A stretch of DNA of 64,000 bases, taken from Cliona cf. orientalis. Lineage: Eukaryota > Porifera > Demospongiae > Clionaida > Clionaidae. The position numbers and the translations under genes were made by a program. Below are positions 44,601 to 57,041 of the stretch, one piece after another (positions within the stretch are counted from its first letter, which is position 1; every line of letters begins with the position of its first letter). The stretch is from assembly GCA_963930775.1 (NCBI GenBank), contig OZ005700.1:9000609-9064608 (forward strand). Reading direction: 5' to 3'. The notes beneath the pieces were generated by a model that saw only the letters and a list, made by a program, of their open reading frames with translations, did no database searches and was not told where the DNA came from.

Positions 44601-47600
44601 GAGGTGGTGGAGGTGGAGGGGGAGATGATGAAGATGACGAAGATAATGAAGATGAAATTGGTGTTGGAGGAGGGGGAGGGGGTGAGGTCGGTGGAGGAGG
44701 GGATGGTGACGGCGATGGAGACGGTGGCGAGGGAGGAGAAGGTGGTGAAGGCGGTGAGGGAGGTGAAGGTGGTGAAGGAGCTGGATCCAGTGCAGAAAGG
44801 TTTGTGCCTACAACTTCCATTTATTTGCATAGATCTCATGATTAGGCACCTCAGTGTGTGGCTTCATGTGTGGTTAAGTAGTTGAGATGGGATTGTCCCT
44901 GCGATTAAGACTGATCGTATTATTATTCACAATAAATGCACATCTGTCATACTACATATGCATTGTTTCATTTCCAGACGTAGAGCTCGTCGCAAGAAGC
45001 GAGGTGGCCAGCGTCAGAAGCTTCCCAACAAGCCCACCGACTTCCAAGTTCGTGTGCATGTGCTCGAGGCTCGTAAGCTTGTGGGGAGTGGTCTCAACCC
45101 CGTCGTCAAGGTGGCCTGTGGCAAAGACATACAACAGACCAGCACTCAGAAGGGAACCAATAACCCTGTGTGGGATGAGGTGAGTGTTGCCAGGGCAACC
45201 ACACATGCGACCTCTGGTATGTGGTATTGTATTATGTTCCACTTGAATGGGTAGTTTAGTCTCCAAAGGCTCTTTTAAAGGACACCAAATCTCTCATGTG
45301 GTGTGGCCTTGAGATTGTCAGTTTTTTTTTTCCATACTGTGTGCTTGAAAAGAAAAAGTTTGGTCTTTACTGTAATAATATTATTGTGTAATTACCAGGA
45401 AGCAGTGCTCTAAGGGTGAAGGTTTTCATTATTCTATAGGTTTTGTTTTTCAACTTTCGTGAGCGCCCTGACCAAATGTTTGACCGTCTGACTGAAGTCA
45501 AGCTGTTCAATGCAAAGAAGGTGATTTCTGATGCTCTGATTGGCTCGTTCAAGTTTGACCTCGGGATGGTCTACGATGAGCCGGAGCACTGCTTCATTCA
45601 CAAGTGGCTGCTTCTGACTGACCCCAATGACCCCTCTGGAGGACCCAAGGTGCTCTCTCTCACACTTTCTCCTCTCTCTCTCTCAATGCATAGTTGTCTA
45701 GCCTGCAGTATTAGTTTTGACCCAGTGAATGTGATACCTCATTTTTGACTGTAGGGTTATCTGAAGATCAGTATCCAGATTCTGGGTCCGGGTGATGACC
45801 CCAAACCTTCTCCCTCTCCAACTGAAGTCGGCCAAGAGAGTGTTGACATTGATGCGTAAGAAAATGAATATCAATTATTGTACCCCCAGAGGAATAGAAT
45901 TAAAAACGTCCTACAATTTTAAGCATACTCCCAGGTTTCATTATTTTATAGATTGTGGCACAAATTTTATAATGACAATATTTATTCTGCATTGATGTAC
46001 TGTGTCGTATATTTGAGGATAGTTCTTCACATACAATGTCATAATATTCTCTGTATTAATTGAATTTCATATTGGATTTTGTTTTCCTTCAGCAATCTCC
46101 TTCGTCCCTCTGGAGTCCGTCTTGTGCCGGGAACGATGACCATTCGCATCTTCCGTGGTGAGGATCTTCCCCAGATGGACCCCGGCTACTTTGAGGGGGT
46201 CAAGAAGTTCCTCCATGTTGGTACCGTACAGAAGGAGCTCGTCGACCCCTACTGCACTGTCAACTTTGCCGGGCACAAGGGGAGGACTCAGGTAATTTGG
46301 AACGAGCAGGACCCTGAGTGGAACAAGCAGATCAACCTTGGAGTCAGGGTAAGACAGGGGCTTATTCTACGCTTTTTATGTGTACAAAAAGAGAGTATTT
46401 TATTTATTGTTATGTTTAGGGAGGCTGTAGCTTCTTCTGAATATCAAGCTGTGTTTGTTAGTAAATGTGTCTCTCTTCTTTGCTTTCAGTTTCCCTCGAT
46501 GTGTGAGCGACTCAGGTTCCAGATGAAGGACAAGTGAGTACACATGCACTTTTTGGTAGTAGGCAACCTCGAGGCCCATACACTATACACATTACATGCA
46601 TGCATAATACATGTACATGCACTCTCCTACACATTCACACATGTGCACGCATGCAGGGACAAGGTGAATCCCGATGACTTCATTGGCACTTGCTACCTCC
46701 GCATGTCAGAAATCTCCGTCCCAGGAGAGAATGGTAACTTGGAGACCATTAAAATTAAATTGTGTCGTGTACTTTGTGTCAAAGCTAGAATACCGTAGAT
46801 CTGGAAATTTTTGTGTAAAGAAACTTTCGTATGATAAATTTTCGTGTAAAAAAAATTTCGTAGGAACGACCCCTTACCGCACTAGCATTAATAGTGCATG
46901 CTAATTTTCGTAAGATTAATTTTCGTAGCCGCCATCGACTACGAAAATATTTTTACAACGAAAATTTCCAGATTTACGGTACAATGCTTCACATACAACA
47001 GCTGCTTTGGCTTAGTGTCACATGTATTGTTGAATTTTTTTTATTTGTGTGCAGGTTTTTTGCCGAGCTTTGGACCCTGTTTCATCAACTGCTATGGATC
47101 TCCACGAGAGTTCAGTGACCTCCCAGACAAGTTCGAGTACCTCAACAAGGGACTGATTGAGGGCGTGGCCTACCGTGGTCGTGTTATGGTCGAAGTGGAG
47201 ATGTCCCTCGGCCAGCTTCCCACCACTAAGACGGAGGACATTAAGATCGTCGATCTAAAGAGGCTCACCCCTTTCCTTCGCAGGCGCAAGTACAAACTGT
47301 TTGCTGCATTCTTCTCTGCCACCTTGGTCTACCCGGACGATCAGCCGGTAGAGTTCGAGGTCAGTATTGGTAACTATGGCAACAAGCTGGACGACAATTC
47401 CCCAGCCCAGTCATCGACCACGCCCCCTAGCAACCCCATCTACGACGGGACGCAGTACTACTATCTTCCCTGGCTGGACAAGAAGCCGGTGATACAGGTG
47501 GGACATTCATTTATTGCTTTCTTGTTGAAGAAGAAAATTTTGTTGTCTAAATTATTGATGACACTATTGTGGCAGAAATTGTAATAATGTCACGGCTAGT

Positions 47601-50600
47601 TTGTGTGTATACGCAATAAAATCCATCTCCCCCCCCCCCCTTTTGGTAGGTTGATAGTCAGTGGGAGGACTGCTCCTATCGCATTGACTCGCTCAATCTC
47701 ATCCTGTTCACGATCGAGAGCCTCAAGGAGGGACTCGACTCAATCAAGAAGATGATGGAGGTAGAGAACTATGACAACGATGCCGTCAAGAATCAGCTAG
47801 GCGAGGTTCTCGACTCGTTCAGTGAGAACCTCTACCAGCCCCTCCCCGCCTTGCCTGAGCAGGGCTTCACGCAGCTCGACCGACTGATGAGGGATAACAG
47901 GGACAGAGAGTGGAAGTACCTCAGGATAGACACTGATGCCCTGCGAAAGGACTTGGCCATCAGACCTCTACTGGAGATGGTCGTTGAGGTCGAGGAGTAC
48001 ATCGGAAGACTCAAGAACATGGCCTATGAGGTAATTATGATGTAATGTACATCATCAGACATGCATGTGTGGTACAGCACAAGTTCTTGCTATAATACCG
48101 GATTACACTGTGCTTATGACCTGCACTAAAATTTCATATAGTAGAGGACTAGAATTGTCATTATCACTTGCTTTTCTTGCTGTGCAGCCTCAGAACAGTG
48201 TACCCGATGTGGTGATCTGGATGCTATCAGACAACAAGCGTGTGGCTGTCCAACGCATTCCCTCCCATGACCTGATGTACTCGGCAGTGGGCAAGTGCAG
48301 GGGAAAGAACTGTGGCAGACTACAGACCCTCTACCTCACTGTGAGTCAACCAGCACGGTAGTTGAAGCTTCATGGTCATAGAATAATAATAATATAGCGA
48401 TATTATGCGTGATAGTCTTTGTTTATGTATTTAATGAGCATGTGATCATTCCTGTTCTAATTGCTACATACGTACATGAACACATTAAGTACTCTTCCAG
48501 TCTACATTACAACTTGTTGCTTGTTATCTTCCTCTCTCTCTCTCTCTCCTTCCTCCCTCCTCCAGCCTCCTGCAGTTGAGAAGGAGGAGGAGCTAAAGGA
48601 TCTGAAGGACCGTGCCCAGGTGAGGCTGCTCCTCTGGCTTGGTCTGGAGAAGGACCAGGAGAAGTGGACCGAGTGCTGTGGGGGAGGAGAGGTCGCTGTC
48701 TTCGCTGAAACTGTAAGCAAAAATCACAATGTGCACACTCGCATGATATCTGTGGTTACCATGCACTTAGTTTACCTCTACAATATCTACTCTCAACACT
48801 GTGAACTGTTGAATTTTTGGATGTGACCTTATTTATAATTTTCCATTCCCATTCCAGTATGAGAATGAGGTCAACCTATTTGGTCACTGGGGTACGACTG
48901 GCCTGGGAGTGAAGCCCCACTGGAGCGACACTCGGGGAAAGATCAAACAGCCGCGGGAGGACTTTGACCCCCCGCCCCCCGGTTGGCGGTGGGATGGGAA
49001 CTGGGAGGTGAAGCCGGAGCTGAGCATAGCCTTTGAACCTGACGAGGGTCTCGATGAGTGGACGGAGGATATCTTTGAGAATCAGACTCGCTACCCCCTC
49101 TCAAACTGGCCAGACGAATCAGTGTCATTCTGGACCGATATCGTGAGTGAAATCTAAATGTTATTGACATACACAAATTTGTAAGCTTATGATATGCACC
49201 AATTTGTAAGCTTATAGCATACACCAATTTGTAGCTTATAACATACACCAATTTGTAAGCTTACGATATCTGAGCTGATATTGAGTGTGTTATAATACTT
49301 TGCATTTCTAATTACTGGTTCTGTTGGGGGGGGGGGGGGCAGGGGGGGGGAGTGGAATCGGACATCTAAACATGTCCCTGTGTACTATATAGTTGACTGT
49401 ATTGTGTTTATTCCTGTAGCACGGCACTAAGCTGGTGAGGTACGAGGGCAAAGAGGAGAAGGAGATCAGCAGAGACCAGATCAAGCCCCCAGAGGGATGG
49501 ATCTTCAAGGACAAATGGAAGGTTGACATGAACAGGGCTGTAGATGAAGAAGGTAAGGGAGAAATGAAATGAAGTGTTCTTTATAGTTATTCTCTTTCTA
49601 CTCTCTCACTCTCTCTCTCCCCCCTCAGGCTGGGAGTACACTGTGGAGGCGGGGCTGACCACGCCCTACGTCCCATTTGAGAGGAATATTCACCTCAGCC
49701 GCCGTCGAAGGTGGGTGAGGGTCAGAATTCGTGATCCCGACTCGAAGGCTGTGGAAAAGAAGAGAGTAAGTTAGCTAACCAGATCTCCAGCAAAATCCAT
49801 TTCATAGTGACTAATGCTAAATAGTATTGTGTTTACATGTGCATGTATGTTTATGACAATTTCATTTTTCAGCAAAAGCGTGCCACGGCGATTAAGGAAG
49901 GTTGGGAGTATGCCCCTCTTGGTAGCAGCTCGTTTCACATCACTGAGGGTCGCCTTGACTTTGCTCGTCGTCGTCGCTACGTGAGGAAGCTGATCAACGA
50001 GAAGCCAGGGGCCAGGGCTGTGTTCAGGTTCACCGGGAAGAAGGATAAGAAGAAGAAGAAAAAGAAGAAAGATGACGATGACAGCGACGATGAAGAGAAC
50101 AAGCAGCAGGTGCCTCGTATGTATGTCGACTTCAAAGGTGAGATAATTGACGTAACAATATTACATGTACCGTATAGCAGGAAATATTGGCGGGAATTAA
50201 ATTTGGCGGTTGAGCCCAAAATCGCTATTGCAAGAATATTGGCAGATTTAAATTTGGCGGTTCGGTATGGGATCGCCATACGTATATATGCAAGTAGGAA
50301 ATTTTGGCGAATTTTAATTTGGCGGTTGTAATATAGACCGCCAAACCGCCAAATTGAATTCTCTGCCAAATTTTCCAGCTATACAGTATATACATGTATG
50401 TACATTAATATTATAGTGGAGATTTAATATACAAAGCCACACCCCCTCCCCCCAGAGTGCCACACCTACCAGCTTCGAGCCTACCTCTACCAGGCGAGGG
50501 ACATGTACGCTAGTGACAAGACGGGCCTCTCTGACCCCTACGCCATTATGTCGTTTGGCCGCTACTCTACCAAGTCCCGTGTGGTGAAGGAGAGCCTGTG

Positions 50601-53600
50601 CCCAACCTGGGACCAGACCATGGTCATCAGTCAGATCAGGGTGTTTGGAGACACCCAGTCCATCCTGGACTCACCACCGCCCGTAGTGCTCGAGTTCTAC
50701 GACAAGGACCAAGTGGTATGTTATAATGTGTGCATGCAGATTGATCAATTTGTTCACAGCAACATAATGTTATTGATCTGAGCTGCTGGGCCTCCCAAAC
50801 CACTAAATATCATTTCATAATAATATTGATTTCGCAATAATTACATGACACAGTTTTGATAACTTCATAATTACTGTTTTCTGTTTCAGGGCAAGGACGA
50901 GTTCCTAGGCGCATCCACAGTGATCCCCACCGTCCGTCTCACCCTAGACATCCCGGCTCCGAGGCTGGACTGGATTGAGATCGTCCGCTACAACAAGTCA
51001 GCCGGTGAGATGCTAGCCGCCTTTGAGCTGCTCCTGGACGAGGGAGGGGAGATGCCCTTTGCCCCTCCCAAGGCCTCCCTCCCTCACACTCACTACCTAG
51101 TCCCCAGTGGAATCAGACCTGTGCTCCAGAAGACAAGGATTGAAGTATGTCTAGAAGTCAAAAAGTGCCCTTTGTACGGCTCTTTTTATAGGCTGCCATG
51201 TGCATTATGATAATTTGTTATTCAACACTATCATGATCTGTACAGCGCCCATTACTTGTTCTCTCTCTCCTCCTCCCTCCCTCCCTCCCTCTCTCTCCCT
51301 GCAGGTTCTTTGTTGGGGTGTTAGGGATATGAAGAGGTTCCAGCTGCTTCCTGTGACCTCTCCCCTCGTTGAGGTAGAGTGTGGAGGCACTGTCGTCCGC
51401 TCAGAGCATATCAAGGACGCAAAGAAGAACCCAAACTTCCCAAAACCAGTCGTCTCTTTTGAAGTGGTAGGTTTAGCTACATGTACATGTGCTGTTTATA
51501 GTCTGTGGGTGTGGCTGGTTAACAATGTGCATATGATTTTTTTAGGTCTCTATATAATAAGGGGGGAGTAGGGGGTGACTTACATCTACAAGTACAGTAT
51601 AATACAATATTTTTCTCTTATTATCCAAACTTTCTTCAGTACTTGCCTAAAGAGGAGCTGTACTGTCCACCCCTCAACATCAAGATTCTTGACAAGAGGA
51701 CATTTGGTCGCATGCCAATGGTTGGGACACACATCGTCAAATCCCTCAAAGACTTCCTCGTAGAGCCAGTCATGTCTGCCGAGCAGAGGGCAGCTCTCAA
51801 AGGTAAACTATCGTGGTAATTTTAGGCCTAATTTTTTATCTTTAGGGGATGGGCTGATGTACGGCATCTTGCTCAATTTAGCCTCATGGCCAGCTATGGC
51901 TGCCTCTAAATAATATTGAGTTATGTAAGAGAATATTTTTATGTGTATGCAGCTGCTGCGAAGGCCAGTACTCCAGTCCGCACTCCCTCCCAGACTCCAT
52001 CTTCATCCAAGCCTGACTTGACCGAGGGAGAGGTGGCTGTTGATATTGAAGGAGAGACAAAGGCTGAGGCTGCACTGGATGTGAGTTAATGATACACATG
52101 TAACTCTAGAGAGGGCACCAAAAAATTTTCACTCTTTGTGTGTTTGTGAAAAATTTGAATTTTTTAAGTGGCTTGTACTATAATTTATCATTCTCCCATT
52201 TTGCTTCAGAGTGATCCAGACAGCAGGGACAAGTCTGACTTTGACTGGTGGTCCAAGTACTACTACTCCATTGGTGATGCCCGCAGGACTCAGAAGGACT
52301 ACGTCAACGGGGGCTACGATCGAATGGTCCTCTATCCAGGAGAGCTGGAGGAGGCTTTCAACAGGTTCACTGACCTTGCTCAGACCTTCTACCTCCACCG
52401 AGGCAAGGGGTCCAGGGACCCTGAGGAGAAATCGGGACAGCCGGTGGGCGCCTTCAAAGGGTCATTGAAGGCTTACCCCCTGCCCGACGATGGATCACCC
52501 ATGCCAGAGCTGATTCTATCGAATATACCATCAACTGATCCCGTTGAGGTGGTTATCAGGGTCTACATCATCAAGGTGAGGGAGAGAGAGAGCGAATGCT
52601 ATTAGATCATGGATGACAAGAGTGCTACATAATGATCACAAAGTTATTAATATTGTTGTCTTTAGGGAATCGACCTTCAACCCCAAGACCCAGACGGTAA
52701 GTCTGACCCCTACGTCAAGGTGAAGGTGGGGAAGAAGACAATCAGTGATAAAGAGAACTACATCCCCAGCAACCTCAACCCAATCTTCGGCAAGATGTTC
52801 GAGATCCCGGCAACGCTGCCTCTCGACCACACCCTCACCATCTCCGTCATGGACTGGGACAGGCTCTCGGCAGATGACCTCATCGGAGAGACCAAGGTTG
52901 ACCTGGAAAACAGGTTTCTCAGTCAGTACAGGCCCACATGCGGACTGCCAGAGTCATTCTCAAAGTAAGCTAGAGAGATTTGTATTTTCAATTTTGATGG
53001 TAAAACGTCCCTGTGAGAATGTGTGTATTGCATGTACATGTATATCTAAAATTAACTAGTAAAAATAAATGATATTTCCATTGATTGCCCCCCCCCCCTT
53101 AGGCGTGGTCCTAACAAGTGGCGAGATGCGTTCCTTCCGATGGACCTCCTTGACGATTGGATTAAATCCAGGGGTCTCCCTGAGGCAGAGTGGTCTCCAG
53201 ACGGCAGGGCAGTCACCATTGATGGAGACGTCTACTCCATTGACCAATTTGGTGAGTGCCAAAGATCGCTGAATTTCTTTCTATACTACAAGTGAAGTGA
53301 AATAGTGGACCTCCAACTGACCCATCAGATTCCGGCCGGGCCTTCTTTACCCTACAATATCTTACAATACCTTATAATACCTACATTACCGTATAGTTGT
53401 AACAAATACTGTGATCTGATTGGTCTCTCAGAGGCCCGAGACTGTGACAAGCGAAATAAAATACCATAAATCGCGAATATTTCGTGTCTAAAATATTTCA
53501 TGCGATAATTTTTTGCATTAAATAATTTTCGGACAAACGACCCTGTACCACATTGTCGTTAATATTACGCATGTATTTCGTACGTTTAATTTTCGCACAA

Positions 53601-55620
53601 GCCATGCTGTCCGAAAATATTTTAACATCGAAATATTCGCGATTTACGGTAGTAGACCTCCAACTGACCAATCAGATTCTTGGCCTAATTTACCCTACAA
53701 TACCTTACAATACCTTATAATACCTTGTAAACAATACCTACATTACCATAGAGTTGTAACAAATACTGTGATCCGATTGGTCACTTGTAGGCCCGAGACT
53801 GTGACAAGCGAAGTGAAATAGTGGACCTCCAACTGACCAATCAGATTCCTGGCCTACTTTACCCTACAATACCTTACAATACCTTACAATACCTACATGT
53901 ACATTACCGTATAATTGTACAAATACTATAGTATAATATAGTCTTTGCAGAACTTTAATGCACCATATTTTTCTCCCGTTGCTGTGCAGAGGCTGGTAAA
54001 CCTGAGAACAGAGATCGCAGTGAGAAGGACGACCAGCGCTTGGCTCTGCACATCCTCCGCCAACAGAACCTCGTCCCTGAGCACATCGAGACCAGAAATC
54101 TCTACACCCCAATGCAGCCCGGAATATCCCAGGGCCAGCTGCACATGTGGGTTGACATGTTCAAAAAGGCCGACGCGGTGCCCCCACCTGTAGACATATC
54201 GCCACGGAAACCGGAGAAGTATGTGCTCCGTATTGTCGTTTGGAACACCAGTGATGTTGTGCTGGATGAGGTCTCCGTGGCAACGGGAGAAGCTATGAGC
54301 GACATCTATGTCAAGGGGTGAGAGTACATGTACCTAAGGAATATGAAAATGTGATAATTGTGTGTTCTAAGAAATGCCTGAAATTTTGAAAAACGCTAAG
54401 TAAAATTAAAATAACCATGTGGTCAATTGTCTTGTTAATGATCTGACTATTTTTATGTCTCGCTTTCTAGCTGGCTTCGTGGTGAGGATGATACACAGAA
54501 GACCGACGTCCACTATCGATCGATGGACGGAGAGGGAAACTTCAACTGGCGATTTGTGTTCCCCGTGGAGTTCCTGCCGGCAGAGAACGTCATGGTGGTC
54601 AAGAAGAAGGAGCACTTCTACAGCCTTACCAAGACGGAACGCCACCTCCCTCCCATACTCACCATGCAGATATGGGACAACGACCTCTTCAACCCAGACG
54701 ATTTCATCGGTGAGTAGGTGTGGTTTGGGAGCTAATAAATTTGATAGTGCATGCAATAATCATATATACACTTGCCAGTGTGATTTTCTGAAAAGCTCCT
54801 GCCAGATTATATGAACTAATCTCTTTTCTTTTTGTGTATATAGGCACTGTTGATTTCAACCTGAGTGCGATGCCCCTGCCTGTGAGCGATGCTGACAAGT
54901 GCACCCTGGACCAGGTATCAGACGGAGTGACTGAGGTGGAGACAGACGACCTGTTCAAGAGGAAGCGAATGAAGGGATGGTGGCCCGTCTATGAGGTCGA
55001 CAAGGAGGGAACTAGGCTGCTCAATGTAAGTTAATACAGCTGCTTGTTAAAACCACACTAATATCCACATTATTTGTAGTCTGTAGCCTCTGAACATTCG
55101 AACAGCTACAAATTATAGTGACATCATTGATTATTTTGCAGGGTAAACTTGAGCTGGAGTTTGAGATTGTGTCTGAGGAGGAGGAGCAACTCCGCCCAGC
55201 GGCCAAGGCCCGGGACGAGCCAAACCTCAACCCGAAGCTAGATCCCCCTAACCGTCCTGCCACCTCCTTCCTCTGGTTCACCTCGCCCTGGAAGACGTTC
55301 AAGTTCATCATCTGGAAGTACTACAAGTGGCACATTATCGGCACCATCGTGGTCATACTGCTGATTGTTGTCATCGTCATCTTCGTCTACACAGCTCCTG
55401 TGAGTACTGTGACGGCTAATAATAGCATACTGTAGTGCATTGAGAGTGGGTGGTAATTGTTACTAATAATAGCTGAAAATTCTTAAATTTCATCACATTC
55501 TCTCATTTGTGAAATTTTATCCACAAAAAATTTTTTTGCTATGTTTGACTAATATATATGTGACTTTTTCTGCAGAACACAATCATGAACTGGATCACGT
55601 CGAGAATCCTGCCTGGCTGA
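41647..55620 (+). CDS. Type I ferlin (dysferlin/myoferlin-like), multi-C2 membrane-fusion/repair protein
   Basis: 32 exons, about 2091 residues: 41647-41740, 41981-42036, 42754-42842, 43670-43769, 44531-44799, 44978-45179, 45440-45649, 45755-45855, 46093-46348, 46490-46533, 46657-46733, 47055-47497, 47650-48030, 48188-48340, 48566-48712, 48858-49142, 49420-49552, 49629-49765, 49873-50137, 50456-50715, 50890-51144, 51305-51466, 51640-51802, 51953-52080, 52210-52575, 52666-52964, 53103-53251, 53990-54317, 54471-54709, 54844-55025, 55142-55399, 55576-55620. Order: C2A from residue 1 ([17 protein letters not shown]), C2B and C2C with FerI region, [19 protein letters not shown], FerA/FerB, DysF ([30 protein letters not shown]), C2D-C2G ([28 protein letters not shown]) and a C-terminal membrane helix near 2055-2075. 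Ferlins mediate Ca-dependent vesicle fusion; DysF defines the type I group. Confidence 0.95.
44571..44790 (+). repeat. Coding low-complexity Gly/Asp/Glu tract in ferlin exon 5 (C2A-C2B linker)
   Basis: Exon 5 opens with the end of C2A ([11 protein letters not shown]) and then encodes about 70 residues of poly-Gly interrupted by [11 protein letters not shown], a GD run and a GGE run, before the basic block [11 protein letters not shown] in exon 6. The exon is framed by a normal acceptor (44530) and donor (44800) and keeps phase, so it is translated. The open frames on the other strand here are artefacts of triplet composition. Confidence 0.85.
46791..46981. mobile_element. MITE 1 of TACCGTA family (Tc1/mariner-like) in ferlin intron
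   Basis: 191 bp bounded by TACCGTAGATCTGGAAATTT and the inverted TTTCCAGATTTACGGTA. The interior is rich in TTTTCGTA motifs. No coding capacity. It lies between ferlin exons 11 and 12. Confidence 0.75.
50168..50388. mobile_element. MITE 2, TACCGTA-ended with TTTGGCGG interior, in ferlin intron
   Basis: About 221 bp with inverted ends TACCGTATAGCAGGAAA and TTTCCAGCTATACAGTA. TTTGGCGG is repeated inside in both orientations. It lies between ferlin exons 19 and 20. Same terminal heptamer as MITEs 1 and 3 but a different body. Confidence 0.7.
53291..53940. repeat. Tandem repeat of about 165-bp units in ferlin intron, first unit split by MITE 3
   Basis: Three units begin with AGTGGACCTCCAACTGACC-like sequence at about 53303, 53653 and 53820, and contain TACCTTACAATACC-type strings and GGCCCGAGACTGTGACAAGC. 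MITE 3 lies between the first and second unit. Lies between ferlin exons 27 and 28. Confidence 0.8.
53462..53651. mobile_element. MITE 3, TACCATA/TACGGTA ends, inserted at a TA
   Basis: 190 bp with inverted ends TACCATAAATCGCGAATATT and AATATTCGCGATTTACGGTA. Comparing with the neighbouring tandem units (GAAATAGTGGACC) shows the insertion occurred at the TA of that site, giving a TA duplication typical of Tc1/mariner elements. Non-coding. Confidence 0.8.
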
Positions 55621-55903
55621 TTGACTGGAGCGGATTTGAACAAATTATTAGAATCAGTGGAAAAAATGATTTTTATGAACAATTTTTTTGAGAGATTTAT
55701 TATTGCACGTTGTATAATTATGAATTGTGTTTGTCTAGCAAATTGTTGGACTTTAGGACTATTGAAATGTTCTGTTTCAAAATTGATATACAGGCTGTTC
55801 CCAGATGAGAGCGACCCCGTACCAGATCATTGGGCGACACTACAGCTCGAGGGTGTGGCTGATGTTTCTAACTGAAGCCCATCATATTAAACATCAGCAG
55901 GCA
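55621..55903. other. Intergenic region between ferlin and TMEM128
   Basis: 283 bp between the ferlin stop and the TMEM128 start, same strand. It must contain the ferlin 3' UTR and the TMEM128 promoter; no motif stands out. Confidence 0.5.
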
Positions 55904-56785
55904 ATGGAGGGACAAGCACTGCGACAAAGAGGGCCAATCCCAAGCAGTGGTACGTGTAATGGACGGTCCTTGTGTTGAGATAAAATACTTAAAATTCTTG
56001 TAGGCTCCCTGGGGCCTGCTAGCTCAGCTGTTGGCGGTGGAGGTGGTAGACCTTCCAATGAGCAGCTGCAGCAGGGGAGGAGGAGATTCAAACTGGACTG
56101 GGACCTAGTCTTTTGGATGTTTGCCTCCTTTGCCACACTCTACTTCACTAACTTTGCCTCCAACCTCCTCTTCAATGATAAAATAAACAGGTACATGCTC
56201 ACTTGAAACAAAAAAAATTAATTAATTACCGAAATTACCCGACCATGATACTGCGTTTGTTATTGTAGGTACCTGTTGTTGTGTAGTGTTCTGCTGTTGT
56301 GTGTTTCTGCTGGGTGTATGGTGTATGCCATGATCCTCCACCCGACCCTCAACCACACCAACTGGCACTCCACTGCTCCCGTGCACACAGCTGCCGCCAC
56401 TCTCTCCTGCCTGGCTGGAGGAATAATGTGAGCCACTATTTACTGTATTGATATAATTGTAATTATTATTATAGCTATCCTATTTTTATCCTCACCACTT
56501 CCCTCTCTGGAAAAATTTCTCCTAGAACTATAATATAGACAAAGGCTAAGGTTAAGGGTGATGGTATTTCCCACGCCCTGAGATTGATTTCCCATCCCTA
56601 GAATTTCTGAAGTGTACGTAGTTGACTTGTTATGACGACCCTGTAAGGCTGAATGGTAGCCACTTTCTTACTTCCATGGCAGGTTCATCATTTCGGTGTG
56701 GCCAGTGTGGGGTCTGCTCACATTGGTGATCGTTCCCGTGCTAGCAATGGGTGCTATATCAACTGTCTCCCTCTTCAATCTATAG
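55904..56785 (+). CDS. TMEM128: TMEM128-like four-helix membrane protein
   Basis: Four exons: 55904-55949, 56004-56190, 56269-56427, 56683-56785; 164 residues, against about 165 for the vertebrate protein. A short hydrophilic Gly/Gln/Arg N-terminus is followed by WDLVFWMFASFATLYFTNF, then a second helix (YLLLCSVLLLCVSAGCMVYA), a loop with HPTLNHTNWHS, a third (AAATLSCLAGGIMFIISVWP) and a fourth (VIVPVLAMGAISTVSLFNL). The helix pattern and the FWMFAS and WPVWGLLT blocks match TMEM128. Molecular function is unknown in any organism. Confidence 0.75.
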
Positions 56786-57041
56786 CCAGTCATGTTAAAT
56801 GTCATGTTTGTAGCAACGGTCAGTTATAATCGCATTGCTCATAAAGGCACCACCGACATAATTATACCATCCTGTAGATTTCATTTCAGATCAAATTTCA
56901 CCCATTAGACAAAAATGTAGTAATCATTGTAGTTTATAAACATCTGTTGAAAAGATTAAAAATTGTGATCACTATAATATTATTATAAAAATTATAAAGC
57001 AGGAGTGGAGGGGGGCAGGCTAAGGGGGGCCAGGCCAGGGG
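56786..57041. other. Intergenic region between TMEM128 and the PTP gene
   Basis: 256 bp between convergent stop codons; AT-rich, with no recognised feature other than probable 3' UTRs. Confidence 0.5.

Noticed and set aside
44486..44839. Antisense Pro/Ser-rich open frames over ferlin exon 5
   Set aside because: Created by the GGN triplet composition of the sense Gly tract; splice phase supports only the plus-strand reading.
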